Shown here: positions 11,403 to 22,584 of the stretch, one piece after another | Position numbering within the stretch: position 1 is the first letter of the stretch | Layout: the number at the start of each line of letters is the position of its first letter | Assembly (NCBI GenBank): GCA_964019695.1 | Contig: OZ026520.1 | Coordinates: 20,536,130 to 20,600,129 of the forward strand | From: Loripinus fragilis | Lineage: Eukaryota; Mollusca; Bivalvia; Lucinida; Lucinidae | Direction of reading: 5' to 3' | DNA: 64,000 nucleotides | Position numbers and translations under genes: made by a program | The notes under the pieces: model-generated | Told to the model about the DNA's origin: nothing | Database searches by the model: none | What the model saw: the letters and a program-made list of their open reading frames with translations, nothing else

Positions 11403-13040
11403 AGGTAGATAGGATGCAAATGCCGGGGTGTTCAAGGAACAGAATAGAACAAAAAGCAGACAACATATTTAGAAGCATGCTCCTTGACAACCACAGGAAT
11501 AGTTTTTATTTATTTGGCAATATTTTGCAGCCTAATTTTAGTGATCAATTTAAAAAAGATTATTAAACGTTATAAATGAGTGTGATACAACATGGATATC
11601 ATGCGGCATTCTGCATGCCTAGTTGTAAACCCAATCACTGTTTATAGCTATTGTTTGAAGTTTTCCTCTTTAATTACACGACAGTGGGTCAGGCCTCAGA
11701 CTCATTGACGGCCCTGACAGAAAGCCTTAATCTGTTGGTTGGTGCCTGATGCTTGTTATTGGCTGGGCCCACTGTAGCTCTGCTCGACTTGAGGCTTTCT
11801 ATACTACATGTACTATCAAGGTACTACAAATGTGCTCTCTTAAAACATGGTAAACAGTTTTGATATGAAATTTGGGGGTGACAGAATTTATTTAAGGGCC
11901 TAAGATAGGGAGGGGAAGAAGCTCTAGCGAAAGGCGTATATTTTCCCTAGTTGACATGATTACAAAAGCTTAATTTTCAAATAGCCCTAATGATTTGAAA
12001 ATTCGTCTGTTTGGGTAGTATAATATGTATAGTTAGCATCAAAATACGTTTCAAAGCGATTCATCATTTACAAAGCCATGAAAACTTGCGCTTTCTACTC
12101 CCATCCCTCATTTTACGTCTTTATACTGGGTGTCCTTTAGAGCAGAATTTTAGTAAATCCATTATAGGTTTTCAAAAAGTAAACATAATAAATTTAGGAT
12201 ATAAATGCCCTTCGTTTCCCAAACATTGCAGTATTCCTTCTGCGCATGCGTACGAAATATACTTAAAATTGTGATGTTTGTCATTGAAAAGATGAAACTG
12301 GTGACTTTCAGACCCAAGATGCCCTTTGAACAATTGAATGTCATTATATAAATATACAACATGTGTAAATGGCGTCTTGGGTCTAGGGGGGAAAGGGGTT
12401 GTATAAGCGAAAGAAGACATCAATCATCTGACAAAAATAGACCACTTTGCAAGATGGTCGTTTTTATTGTACATCAACTGTATAAATATATATAATATAC
12501 TCTATCATGATAAATGTAGGATGATTGTTTACCTTAGTTTAACAGTCTATTTCCCACACATGTTACTGAATAGCGAGCACAGTTGATGATCAAAATAAAT
12601 TCTCATTCAAAACGAAGTAAATATATGCATTTAGGAAAACCCGTTTTAAATATACGAACTAGCTGGCAATATTGAGTGTGCCTAGTGTCTCCAGTAGTTA
12701 TTTCAACAAAATAAAACGAACGTCTTATAGGGATATTGCCCGCCTTATCGCTAGAAATTCTTTATTTCATGAGCCCAACAATATGCTGTTGCTTGGGGAG
12801 GAGGACAGTATTAGCTTCGAGATCTAACAACACTTTGTTGCTGGGGGAGAAGAATTTGTTTAGGGACTCGACAAATATTCCTGTCACCTTAGGACGGGCC
12901 CTGGTTAATAGTAGACCGCATTGGAAACTGTGACAGGCCACAAGATAACTTGCGGATTGCAAATTATTGTTCTTGTATTTTAACCAAAACATATGCTGTA
13001 GGTACTCATTGAGACTTATTTTGAACACCCAAAACACTGA
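11403..13040. other. No gene seen
   Basis: No supported coding sequence. Open frames on both strands near 12011-12423 overlap each other and lack domains. A fragment of the AACATATGTT palindromic family lies at 12975-13035. Confidence 0.5.
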
Positions 13041-13044
13041 AATT

Positions 13045-13612
13045 GACTAGGAATTCCACTGGAATGCAGTGGATTTAGGCACTTTTTTCCACTGGAACAC
13101 CACCAGGTAACATAGCGCAGTCGGTAACGTGTCTGACTACAGATGCATATCTGACTGCAGATCCATTTATCGCGAGTTCGATCCCCTCCCGGTCCCATAA
13201 TTTCTTGGAGATTGATCATGAAATAATTTCTACGGTCATTCCCCATCCCTTTGCTGATTCATTCAAGAAGGGCTTATGTCAGTTACAAGCGAAAGTATGT
13301 GGACGAAGTACTGGTTAACCGCTTGTTCAAGCTTTTTGGGGAAAAAGGTGTGGTTAGGTGAACTGACCGCCCTGACATGACCATAGCTGTTGACTGAGAT
13401 GTAAAGCAATAAACCAAACCAAAAAACTGGAATCTCTACTGGAATCAAGTGTAAATTCCACTGGAATCTAATGGAAATTCCACTTGTGTCCACAGTGGAA
13501 TTACCCTTCTTCTGTGGAAAAAAGTGCCTTTAAATCCACTGGAATTCAAATGAATCCACTGGAATTCAAGTAGAATTCTACTTAATTCCAATGGAATTCC
13601 ACTCATTTTTTC
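13045..13612. repeat. ATTCCACTGGAAT repeat block split by a SINE
   Basis: ATTCCACTGGAAT-like palindromic units flank a SINE: about two at 13050-13092 and ten variants at 13428-13610. The outer parts are inverted (CAGTGGATTTAGGCACTTTT on the left, AAAAGTGCCTTTAAATCCAC on the right), so the host is a hairpin-forming element and the SINE is a later insertion. Confidence 0.7.
13107..13427 (+). mobile_element. tRNA-derived SINE, family A, full copy
   Basis: The A box TAGCGCAGTCGGTAACGTG and B box GAGTTCGATCC lie in a tRNA-like head, followed by a body with GGAGATTGATCATGAAATAA and GTACTGGTTAACCGCTTGTT, and an AAACCAAACC tail. Other copies are at 15945-16234 and 45046-45229, with a 3' fragment at 17565-17690. 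It is probably transcribed by RNA polymerase III. Confidence 0.8.
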
Positions 13613-13720
13613 AGTACGGAGAGGGCCCTTTTATGCATGTTCTTTAAACTTCTTGCTATGTTTATCAAACTGTTTTGTGAAGTAATATGTACTATAATGC
13701 TTTTTTTCATTTGTTTTTAG

Positions 13721-13768
13721 AAAGAAATGGCAGAACCAAGGAGAAAGATGCTGATGTCCAAGAGGTTG
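13721..13768 (+). CDS. Candidate first coding exon of the gene at 17080-19279
   Basis: A pyrimidine-rich acceptor (TTTGTTTTTAG) precedes AAAGAA and an ATG at 13727. The frame MAEPRRKMLMSKRL then meets a donor GTATAAGT at 13769, in phase 0. The next exon (17080) begins in phase 0 with a good acceptor, so the join keeps frame. The frame is also open back to the acceptor, so translation could start in an exon further upstream. The evidence is splice sites and phase only; the exon is short and could be spurious. Confidence 0.4.
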
Positions 13769-13850
13769 GTATAAGTGTCTGTCCTGGTCTGATAAGATGA
13801 TGATCTTCATATCAGGCAAGACTTTATAGTCTAGTGATTTTACCACATAC

Positions 13851-14054
13851 TGGGAGCGCAGTGGCTCAGTGGTAGAGTGCTTGACTCGAGAACGAAGGGC
13901 CGCGGGTTCGAGCCTCACCGGCGTCACTGCGTTGTGTCCTTGAGCAAGAACATTAATCCTAGCTTAGTACTGGTTCAACCCAGGAAGACCTGTCCCTTTA
14001 TAACTGAAAGACTGTTGATGAGACGTAAAGAATCAAATCAAACAAACAAACAAA
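13851..14054 (+). mobile_element. tRNA-derived SINE, family B, with target duplication
   Basis: The A box (TGGCTCAGTGGTAGAGTG) and B box (GGGTTCGAGCC) are textbook. The body includes CTTGAGCAAGA and TTAGTACTGGTTCAACCCAG and ends in CAAACAAACAAACAAA. A 12-base duplication, TTTACCACATAC, flanks it (13839-13850 and 14055-14066), so it arose by LINE-driven retroposition. Other copies are at 10266-10455 and 40587-40799. Confidence 0.9.
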
Positions 14055-14309
14055 TTTACCACATACACACAGGTTTAGATAAACAAAAATTTTCAGTTTA
14101 GAATTGTAAATAATTTCTTACCCTTCAATTTTAACATATGTTTTGGTTGAGAAATAAGAAAATAAAATTTCCCTTACGCACTCTTAACTAAAGTCCTGAT
14201 ACATGTAGATCTGAAAGACTAATCAGTCTATGAACTTCACTGTTCAAGATTACAAGTCAGTATGACTTAATGTATGACATCAAAATAAATTAAGGCTTCT
14301 TAAAGTAAG

Positions 14310-14420
14310 AAAGAGGGCAAAGATCAGGAATAGATCAAGCACCACATCTGACCCAGGATACCAATGGGAAAGTGACAACGTCACAATTAAATATCATAAA
14401 CGAGAGCCAAGAGGTCAGCC
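14310..14420. repeat. Dispersed repeat with GGCAAAGATCAGGAAT
   Basis: It aligns with 48690-48810: GAGGGCAAAGATCAGGAAT, ACCCAGGA, TGGGAAAGTGACAA and CCAAGAGGTCA occur in the same order. Reverse-strand fragments lie at 40040-40095 and 46220-46280. The class is not identified. Confidence 0.55.
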
Positions 14421-15944
14421 CTTTCCCAGCAGGTGACTGCAAGGCATCAACAACCAGACGTGCATGAAAGCATAACAAGACAAGACAGAAATAACATAAC
14501 AGATCCACAAAAGGCTACCTGTTTTCAATGGTCTGGTAGTTTTACCTACTATCTTATTGACTGTATCATGCATAATTATGTGTGTGTTTTATACATTAAG
14601 ACCTTGACCTATTTTATGGCAAGAGTAAATTTTCATTTCCCACATATATTTGTTTATATGGCAACCGCTGTAAGAAATTATTTGAATGGAAAAAAACTTA
14701 CAGCAAATGACGAGAGTAACAAAAAGATGTTAATGTAAAATTTCTAACCCCAGGGGGTTTTCTACTCTAGCCTGGGGCGATATTCATGTATGTGACCATT
14801 ATTTTCAAACCTATTCTCCAAATCGGCTTAGCCAATCAAGGCTTATTGCATGCGGAGCATCCATAGACTGGGGGGAATAAGAGATTGTTTAGGGTATCTG
14901 GGTCACATAACCAAGATGCCCACCACTCCAATATTTTGTGAAAACCCTCAAAAATCTTCTCCAGAAACAAAGGGCTTGGACCGTATTTCTGTGCATCTTT
15001 CTTATTACTTGGTTGAGTTTGCTTTAAGACAAGGCCCCATGGTTAGAAAACCTTTTTCATGCTTAACTCAACTGAGCATGAAAGTTATCATGTTGACATT
15101 TTAACATTAATTAGCATGAATACAACAAGCTAGAAAAGTCTTTATATTAAGTACAGCATTTTAGTTTTTATGAGCAGTTAAAATTTTATTCTCAGTTGAG
15201 TTGAGCATAAACAAAGTTTTATAACTTAATCAAGCTCAGAGTGAGGTCAAATTTAGCATCTTATGCTTTTATATGGGGAAATGTGTTTGGGTTATACACC
15301 ACGGAGATTATTTTTAAAAGTTACAACAAATAGACAAAGTGGTAAAAGATATCTTTCATCATCAAAATTGACAACTAAAGGGATAGTTTCTTGCCCTAAG
15401 GAGTATGATATACAGGTATGACAATTTTCGTATATACCTGAACTAGGCGTCAGACTTAAGTTTTACAGGACCACTGGTCCTCTGGTTTTCACTAGGGGTT
15501 AGATATGTGCTTTGGTGCGTTCTGCAACTTTTAAGTTCTGAAAGCAAGCTGACCCATTTGAAAGTGGAGGCTCTTGTTGGAGTTATGCCCTTTAGAAAAA
15601 TTCTTGTATTCACTTTATTGTAAGCAGAATATCTTGGAAAGTACATGTATAAAGAGCTAGGAGCTGGAAACAGGCTGGTTCAGCTGTTAAAATATGATAT
15701 GAACTTAAAAAATCCAAATTTTCTACATTTTATTCTTATGAACTATCATCAATTATGTTTTTCAGGGTTAAAGCTGCGCCTTGACATGAGTTTTTTTTAA
15801 GTGACATCTCACACCAGAAAAATTAGGGAGAAATGATTGTCGGATACGGAGAAGTTAGAAAGCATGTGTTAGGCTTTTTTCATATCAACATATCACTTCT
15901 CCCTGTGCCCAAATAAATGCTTAATTGGGGCCCATATGGGACTG
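14421..15944. other. No exon or repeat recognised
   Basis: AT-rich sequence inside the candidate intron. The open frames at 14433 and 14850 have no domain features and no splice support in phase with the gene. Confidence 0.45.
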
Positions 15945-16234
15945 TTTTGCCTGGCAACAGATGCGAGTCTGACTGCAGATCCAGGGTCTCGAGTTTAATC
16001 CCGGCCCAGTCCCAGACTCTTGTGGAGATTGATCACGGTCATTCTCCTCCCTTCCAATGAATCATTCTAGAAGGGTTGTTGTCATTTACAAGCGAAAGTA
16101 TGTGCATGAAGTACTGGTTAACTGCTTGTTCAAGCTTGCTCAGGAAAAAGTGTGTTTAGGTAGCTGACCATCCCGACATGACCATAGCTGTAGACTTGGG
16201 AAGTATAAAAGCAACAAAACAAAAACAAACAAAA
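15945..16234 (+). mobile_element. tRNA-derived SINE, family A, head-damaged copy
   Basis: It shares GTCTGACTGCAGATCCA, GTGGAGATTGATCACGG, GTACTGGTTAACTGCTTGTT and CCATAGCTGT with the copy at 13107, and ends in an ACAAAACAAAAAC tail. The A box is missing or replaced by CCTGGCAACAGATGCG. Confidence 0.75.
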
Positions 16235-16734
16235 CTATGCAATGATCAGTTTTGTGTTTCAGGACAAAGGTAGGGGTTGTCCCTCAAACAGATACCATCA
16301 ATATTCAGTCATCAGTCTAACCATTTATGTCTTTTTTCCTGAAAATGCTGTCTTCTTAATATTTCATCTGCTGTACTTATTCAATTGCATTAGAGACTAA
16401 TTTTATCAAGGAAGCAAACATATTGAACCCTGGTCAGACTGCTCCTTAGGAGCAGTCTGATCTGGGTCCATATTGTTTGGAATATAGGTTACCTAAGAAC
16501 TTAAGCAGACAAGAGCAGCAGGTGACAAAAGTCCTGACTAGCTGGAAAGGGTTAACGTTTTGTGATATGGATTATTCATAAAAAGTCTCTTTTTCGATAC
16601 AATGCTCTTTTTCATAAATGTAACATGGCTAAGGCAATGTTAATTTTTTGTCAATTTAAAAAAATCATTTGATCTCTTGAGTTTATCTTAAGAGTAACAT
16701 AGTACTATATTGTTTAATAGTATTTTTATCACGT

Positions 16735-17035
16735 CTGGAGTGATATAACGCTATGCAATAAAATCGATACAGATTTTCGGGAAACGCTATGAGGTCCATT
16801 ATAACGCTGTGTAAAAGATGGAAAATCTTGACGTTTTCAAGCCAAAAATGTGATTTTTTATTAATTTAAATGTCATGTGATAAGAAGAATCTAACATTCG
16901 TTCTCCTGTATTATTGAATTTATTAAACTGGTTGAAAAAAAGTAATAAAATGCTCAGCAAGCCTCGCATTTTATCACTTTTCCCCAACTCATTTAATAAA
17001 TTCAATAAAACATGAGCACTCATGTAAGATCCTCT
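16735..17035. repeat. Hairpin-ended dispersed repeat, copy 2
   Basis: This is the uninterrupted relative of 2594-3165. It shares GCAATAAAATCGATA, GAATCTAACATTC and the hairpin of TTATTGAATTTATTAAACT with its complement before ACATGAGCACTCATGTA. It lies just upstream of exon 17080. Confidence 0.7.
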
Positions 17036-17079
17036 TTGTCTTTTACAAATACCATTTCCAATTAAATTCCATTTTTCAG

Positions 17080-17365
17080 ATTGATCTAAAGAGTAAAGAG
17101 TTTCACGACTTGTTGGCAAATCTCAACAGCTGTTTTGAGGATGATAACTTGAGAATTTTAGAGGAAAAATTGATTGGTAGTAAAAAGTTAACAGAAAATG
17201 AGGATTATATTGTTACTGGACTCGGGAAACACATGATTCAGAAACTGGCAGGAAAAGTCCAAGTATCCTCCAGTAGATGTGACAAAGCCTGTCCCTGTGC
17301 TACAATTGAACCGAAGGGTGTATGTCCTGAAAAAGCGCCACTTTCTAAAGGACCTATGTACATAG
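17080..17365 (+). CDS. Coding exon, uncharacterised bivalve-type protein
   Basis: The acceptor CCATTTTTCAG leads into a frame open for 95 codons, and the donor CATAG/GTAAGC at 17365 is strong, in phase 1. The exon starts in phase 0 with IDLKSKEFHDLLANL, a helical acidic and basic stretch, and ends with a short cysteine cluster (RCDKACPC ... VCPEK) before KGPMYI. Joining to exon 18636 restores one glycine codon and continues the frame as SRQTWHGELDL. I recall this arrangement (cysteine cluster, then WHG..D, then Q..AQT.VF.F) from large uncharacterised gene families in oysters and mussels. The function is not known to me. Confidence 0.7.
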
Positions 17366-17964
17366 GTAAGCATAGGTCAATATAAGCAATGTTTTTGAGT
17401 ATAAATTGTGATGAGGTTGTTACTTTGAGCACCCAAAACAAATGTTAAATGTAAAAGCAATGGATATGAAAATCTTTTTAAAAGAGTTGTTTATATGCAA
17501 TGATGAGACTATCATAAATCTTTCATTAATTGGTCAGTGCCTGATGTTTGTCTATGGCTGGTTACAAGTGAATGAATGTGCACTAAGTAGTGGTTAACCG
17601 CTTAGTCTAAGCTTGCCTTGAAAAGCTGTGGTTAAGTTAACTGAGCATCTGGACATGACCAATTGAATAAAATCTCGTGTTTGTACATCAAACAAAGAAA
17701 TCATTTATCAGGTCCATTAGCGTAGGATCATATATATAATATTTCTATCAGCAAACAGAGTATACCCTGATAAGGAAGCTCTTACAAACACATTCAGCAG
17801 ACTCATTCTGCACTGAAAAAGCAAATGCGTATTACCAAAAAATGCCACAATCTCAGACTGCAGACCAGCTCATGGCATCTTGAGAAAGAGACACAAAACA
17901 CAGACTGCCACAGCACAAATATAAAGTGAAACAACCAGTGCGTACCAAAAATTTATTTTTCAGT

Positions 17965-18100
17965 CAAAACATATGTTGTGGGTACTCAAAAGAACCCTCT
18001 CAATGAGACGGTTCTTTTGAGCTCCCAAAACATATGTTAAAACTGATGGGTAAGAAAATATTCACAATTTTACTCTCAAAAAATGTGTTTATCTCAACCT
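17965..18100. repeat. Palindromic repeat, AACATATGTT family, good copy
   Basis: The core reads CTCAAAAGAACC.TCTCAATG followed by AGACGGTTCTTTTGAGC, a near-perfect hairpin, with ACATATGTT on both sides and the tail GATGGGTAAGAAAATATTCA. The copy at 19600-19760 has the same order. Confidence 0.75.
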
Positions 18101-18386
18101 TTGAAACAACCATCTCTTTCTTCCTCAGCAAAATGATTGCTAAACTAGAAAGAACACTAAGATCCACTATAATCAATTGAATTAGTACATTTCCATTTTA
18201 TGGGTTTGGTATTATTCTTCTTATTTTTCCAAATTTGAATAGGACTTTCTGTTAGAAAACTGTGGAGACCTTCATCAGATGCTGCATTCTGTGGCATCTG
18301 ATCTGGGTCTGCACTGTTTTGCCTATGTCCCACAAAAAAGAAGCTAGGCTTATATGGGTTAATAGGATTTTAATTTTTTGTAGTTA

Positions 18387-18581
18387 CAGTAAAACCTGTC
18401 TTAAGCGGCCACCCAAAAATAGACAAAACAAAGCTCTTAATAACGAATTGTAGCTTAATGAAGGTCGAAAGTATTGCAGAATGCATTCTGCAATACTTTT
18501 GACCTGCATTAAGCGATAATCAGTCTTGAAAACCAAATTTTTGTCTTCTTTTTGAGTGGCCGCTTAGGACAGGTTTTACTG
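18387..18581. mobile_element. 195-bp Tc1/mariner-type MITE, CAGTAAAACC ends
   Basis: The ends are CAGTAAAACCTGTCTTAAGC on the left and its near complement on the right (GCTTAGGACAGGTTTTACTG), flanked by TA. The middle holds a palindrome around GCAGAATGCATTCTGC. The TA target and the end sequence fit Tc1/mariner-type MITEs. It lies in the intron. Confidence 0.85.
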
Positions 18582-18635
18582 TACTATCTTCAATAGCTAG
18601 GCTATGCATATAAATAAGTTATCTTATTTTTCTAG

Positions 18636-19279
18636 GCTCAAGGCAAACATGGCATGGTGAGCTTGATCTGTGCGCCCCTGGTGTTGGGATGAAAGCTATG
18701 ATACATGGTTCTTCTGGTGATGCAGACAGTAACATGGTAGATGATGATGCTGAAGAGGAAGGGGAAGATGTACAGCGCATGAGAACATATCTTGATTTCA
18801 GAAATGCCCATTCCCAGGCCATCGCACAGACTATTGTATTTGGCTTTACTGAGTTCAACAGACATAGGAACTTAAGTCAGTTAATACCTACCATTTTATT
18901 GAATCATGAATACTTCATAGTGATGATATATGACCCAGTGGAGGATTCCTTGATGGGACCTAGATTTCCTGTTTATTTCATCAACCCAAACATTGAGGAC
19001 AAAACTAATCCACAAAGGTATCTGGGTATATTTATACTGTGGATAGTCTTAAACCATAGGTTTTTCTTTGTAAATAATGTGAGAGGCGTTGATATGGTGC
19101 GGTGTAAGTTTCGGAAAAAAATGGAAAAGGAAAACAAAATAAGGGAGTATGAAAAATTACATGAGTTTGTAGAACCTTTTGAAGTGCGCACAGATATGCA
19201 GACAAGCATGGAATATCCAAGATATGCATATCTTGTACATGGAGATAAGAGAAAGCATTGTGACACAGACAATGAATAG
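18636..19279 (+). CDS. Terminal coding exon, uncharacterised bivalve-type protein
   Basis: The exon opens in phase 1 after TTTTTCTAG and runs 644 bases to a TAG at 19277-19279. With the earlier exons the spliced protein would be about 323 residues. Features in order: a TWHGELDL motif, a strongly acidic run (MVDDDAEEEGEDVQ), a helix with HSQAIAQTIVFGF, a hydrophobic core with LIPTILLNHEYFIVMIYDP, a second hydrophobic stretch (LGIFILWIVLNHRFFFV) and a charged C-terminus ending HCDTDNE. The G..D strand followed by a Q-bearing helix recalls restriction-nuclease folds, but I see no E.K motif, so no activity is claimed. No signal peptide is visible. Confidence 0.75.
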
Positions 19280-19457
19280 ACATCTTGTATGAAAGTAAAT
19301 TCACAGGATCTGGTTGGCATTACTAAGATGGCTGCTAGACCATCACATGGCTAAAACATGGTTCCCTTGGTTAGTGCCTTTCCATAAATGTGCCATTGAT
19401 TTGCATCGAAAATGGAATATTGGAATAAGTTTTGATGTTCCATTGTTGGAGGAAAAG

Positions 19458-19463
19458 AATAAA
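19458..19463 (+). promoter_or_regulatory. Possible polyadenylation signal AATAAA
   Basis: AATAAA occurs 179 bases after the stop codon at 19279, a plausible distance for this gene's 3' UTR. The motif is common in AT-rich DNA, so this is tentative. Confidence 0.35.
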
Positions 19464-19599
19464 AACATGGGCCTTTAGAGACTGGGAAATAGTAGCATTT
19501 TGTTCCATTGCCACCATTTGCCAAATTGCCATGATGATGAAGTATTAGAACACGGGCCTTTAGTTATGAGTGCGTAACAAAAAATAATTTTCTTATTTC

Positions 19600-19760
19600 T
19601 CAACGGAAGCAAATGTTGTGGGTACTCAAAAGAACTGTCTCTATGAGATGGTTCTTTTGAGCACCAAAACATATGATAAAAATGATGGGTAACGTTCTTT
19701 TGAGCACCCAAAGCATATGTTAAAAATGATGGGTAAGGAAAAATTCACAATTGTACCCTG
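19600..19760. repeat. Palindromic repeat, AACATATGTT family, extended copy
   Basis: It has the core GGGTACTCAAAAGAACTGTC with its complement, then a second partial repeat unit (GTTCTTTTGAGCACCCAAAG at 19693), so the right half is duplicated. It matches 17965-18100. Confidence 0.75.
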
Positions 19761-20833
19761 AAAATATTTGTTTACTACCTAAACCTGTCAGAATATATTG
19801 ATGGAAATCTGTGTCATTTTATTTAGACACATTGAAGATTGGGCTGGTATTTTTGCCTTTGTTCGCCAGTACTGTTGGAAAACAATCTATTTTTTTTTCA
19901 ATCCTTTGCCATGATTTGAGTGTTGGAAATCTATGGAAAATATGCTGCCATCATTTGGCATTGGCATTTTTTATTTTCTTGTACTGATGGAAAATATATA
20001 CCGACAGACTTTAAAAACGAAACATTTGGATAGCAGCTTTGATTTAAAGAGTGTTCACTGGTAAGTAACATAGAAAAAAATTGTCCAATTAAAATTAATT
20101 AAATGCATTGAAAATGTAATCTTTTTGAGATAGGGGTCAATCGTTTCATGTGACAAATTGTTATCAGTGAAAGATTCCCTACATTATAAATTAAGAAACA
20201 CGAGAAGTATCAAATTTGTGTCATGGACTGTTAGTCATCGAGGAATCAGTCTCATATTGTTTCGCATGTCTGTGATAACCCTCTTTGCTTATTTGATGTG
20301 TATCTGTTTGTACCCTTTCATTCTAAGGCTTAAAATCTCCTCTATTTAAGAAATGTTGCTGTGACATAAATTTATATGAAGCAGTAAAGTCACCAGGTTA
20401 AATGTACAATTATAACTGTTAATTGTTTGCTGATAAAACGAACTCATGACAACATCATCCAAGCAAAGGGAGTTTACATTCAACTGCCTTTTGAAAGATA
20501 TAAAGTGAAGTTAGTGTTGCGTATTTAGAGTCCATCAGTATAACAATAATTTCCATCATTTACCAAAATGATAGAGTATAGTGGTGTTTGGTGGCATCAT
20601 GTGCCACAAAAAGCCATCAAAACTTGGACTGGCACTTTTGCCATAGATTACTATTAAATGTCAGAAGTAACAACAGTGGAAGCAACAGCATGAATGGACA
20701 GCAACCAAGACCACAAGGAGTGATGGGGGCTTAAATATATGATAACCCCCACTCATACCACCACCACAAAATGTGTTTGTGGAGGATATACTGTTTTCTT
20801 GTTGTGTGTGCGTCAATCCGTAATATTTTGTTT
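19761..20833. other. No gene seen
   Basis: AT-rich. The phrases TTGCC..ATTTG and GGAAA.TAT recur loosely from 19490 to 20650, suggesting an old decayed repeat. No coding support. Confidence 0.45.
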
Positions 20834-21621
20834 CCTTAAAGTGTTTGTTCTTGACTTTTAACATTATATTTGAATCCAAAATTAAATATTTCATTATGAA
20901 CTGATTTAATTTTCACAGATCATTTATTCATCTGCTAAGTTAATTGGGGCACTATTTATCAGCTTTATGCAAACATCTGGGCGCTGCCATCTTACAGCAA
21001 CACACACACATTAACCTGAGTTTACCTCAGGTCAGCTAAATGATTGAAGCAGCACATTCAGTCAATTCTTCATTTTAATATTAGATAATGGATATTCTGT
21101 TTTAATTATAATCAACGGTCAGATCAATGCAAATTAGAATGTTACAACTGTCAAAAGAAAAGTAATTTATTTTTCAACAAGTTTCATTTGATTTTAATCT
21201 ATCTTTTTGTATCCAAAATGAAGAAAATTGTTACAAAATATGCCGTCTGCTATAGTAATAATTAGTGCTTTAAGAGTTAATTTTTGTAATAATTATTAAA
21301 TATCGTCCAGGTATCAAAATATACCTATCAATTAGCCCACTGCTATAAATATTACTCTGGTACATTGTTATTTTTGACATTATCAAGGATATATAACTTT
21401 GCTTGTGTTGTGTGTAAGCAAATGGTAGTGCTTCCAGTTTTCTTGTGTAGGGCTCATTGACCTGAAAATAGCCAGCCCCCATGAACAAGTAAAATTAAGT
21501 AATTACAGGCTAATTGAAGAGCATTCACAAGACTTTTATGAGGGATTATTCCTGCTATACTGTAAGCTTTATAATAAGTGCATTTGAAAAAAGTGTGAAT
21601 TTTCCCTTTAATATTATATTG
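20834..21621. repeat. Left arm of a large inverted repeat
   Basis: The reverse complement of this segment matches 23748-24495 from end to end, for example TTGACTTTTAACATTATATT, GTTACAACTGTCAAAA, TATATAACTTTG and GTAAGCTTTATAATAA here against their complements there. The arms differ by substitutions and small indels and enclose about 2.1 kb. Confidence 0.85.
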
Positions 21622-21767
21622 AAGAGTCATTTCATTAATTCGCAAACATATTCATATCTACAAGACAAATACTTGTAACAAAAAGGTAAGGGCTAGAGGC
21701 CAATCCTATTAGAGTTATTTCCCTTTGTAATTCTAAATGGCTATTTATATAGGGCTTATGCTATGAT

Positions 21768-22052
21768 AGTGCATACATGGGCGAGTCAACTCCTAATACA
21801 GCTTTAGATGGAGCAATTTGATACTTTGCCTATACAGTGTAAACACATTGAACATATGCATGAAGGAGTTTGGTTCCAAAAAATTTTGACAAAATGACAG
21901 CTATGAGAACTTAGGCAATTTTTCTCTAATATGGGCTGTCGTATATGCATAGATAGTGCCTTCATGGGCTGATCAACTCCTACCACAGCTTTTGACACTT
22001 TGCCTTCACAATGTTAACATATTGAACATATGCATGAGGGAGTTTGGTTTGC
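21768..22052. repeat. Direct repeat of about 185 bp, two copies
   Basis: CAACTCCTA.ACAGCTTT, ACTTTGCCT, ACA.TGAACATATGCATG and GGAGTTTGGTT occur in the same order at 21785-21875 and 21970-22050. It is a local duplication in the loop of the inverted repeat. Confidence 0.7.
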
Positions 22053-22439
22053 GGGGGCTATAATAATTACATAAATTCTGGTTATATGACTTGTAATCGA
22101 TTCCTGATCCCTGCTGTCCTTACTTTGTAAGGCAAATATCTCATACATTTTTTATGTACATGTATATTGTTCATATTTTGCGCTCTGATTATCTTAGGTA
22201 AAGGTTCGGATTGCTGATATGACCTTAGATTCAAAGGTCAAATTGAGAACTTTAATCTGTCTATTTGGCAAATAAAGCAAACAATGTAGATGCATCTGGC
22301 TTATATTTTGAATGCTGTCTAAGGTGTGTAAACAACATTAAAGGTCATCATAGTATGTTAGATTATTTCTTTGTGATGATTCATAAGTTTGAAAACCTCC
22401 CTGTGTGGCAGTGTGTGCTAAACAATTTCGTGTTTTAAC

Positions 22440-22548
22440 AACAACATAATCTAGGAAAAAGATTTGGCACCAGTAAATGCATATAAGTCCCCAGTAGATT
22501 TGGCGCCAGTTTTTGCATTTTAAGTCCCCAGTAGTTTCAGCTGCTTAC
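22440..22548. repeat. Short direct repeat with AAGTCCCCAGTAG
   Basis: TTGGC.CCAGT..TGCAT followed by AAGTCCCCAGTAG occurs twice, about 48 bases apart. Confidence 0.6.
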
Positions 22549-22584
22549 CATTCTAAGTGGCTGGCTCTGTTGTTGCTGTTGATG

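Larger units (their letters stand above)
13769..17079 (+). other. Candidate intron filled with SINEs and repeats
   Basis: If exon 13721-13768 is real, this 3.3-kb intron begins GTATAAGT and ends CCATTTTTCAG. It holds a family B SINE, a family A SINE, a palindromic repeat at 16430-16555 (GACTGCTCCTTAGGAGCAGTC) and a hairpin-ended repeat at 16735-17035. All are in non-coding sequence, consistent with an intron. Confidence 0.4.
17366..18635 (+). other. Phase-1 intron with two palindromic elements
   Basis: GTAAGC opens it and TTATTTTTCTAG closes it (1,270 bases). It contains a family A SINE 3' fragment (17565-17690), an AACATATGTT palindrome (17965-18100), a fragment related to 32080-32310 (18112-18160) and a CAGTAAAACC-ended MITE (18387-18581) only 54 bases before the acceptor. 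Confidence 0.75.

Noticed and set aside
16262..16268. A 7-base micro-exon between CAG and GTAGG in the gene's intron
   Set aside because: It would break the phase-0 join between 13768 and 17080 and has no other support.
18689..19279. A single-exon gene starting at the ATG at 18689
   Set aside because: The frame is open upstream to a splice acceptor and joins in phase with exon 17080-17365, so the ATG is internal.
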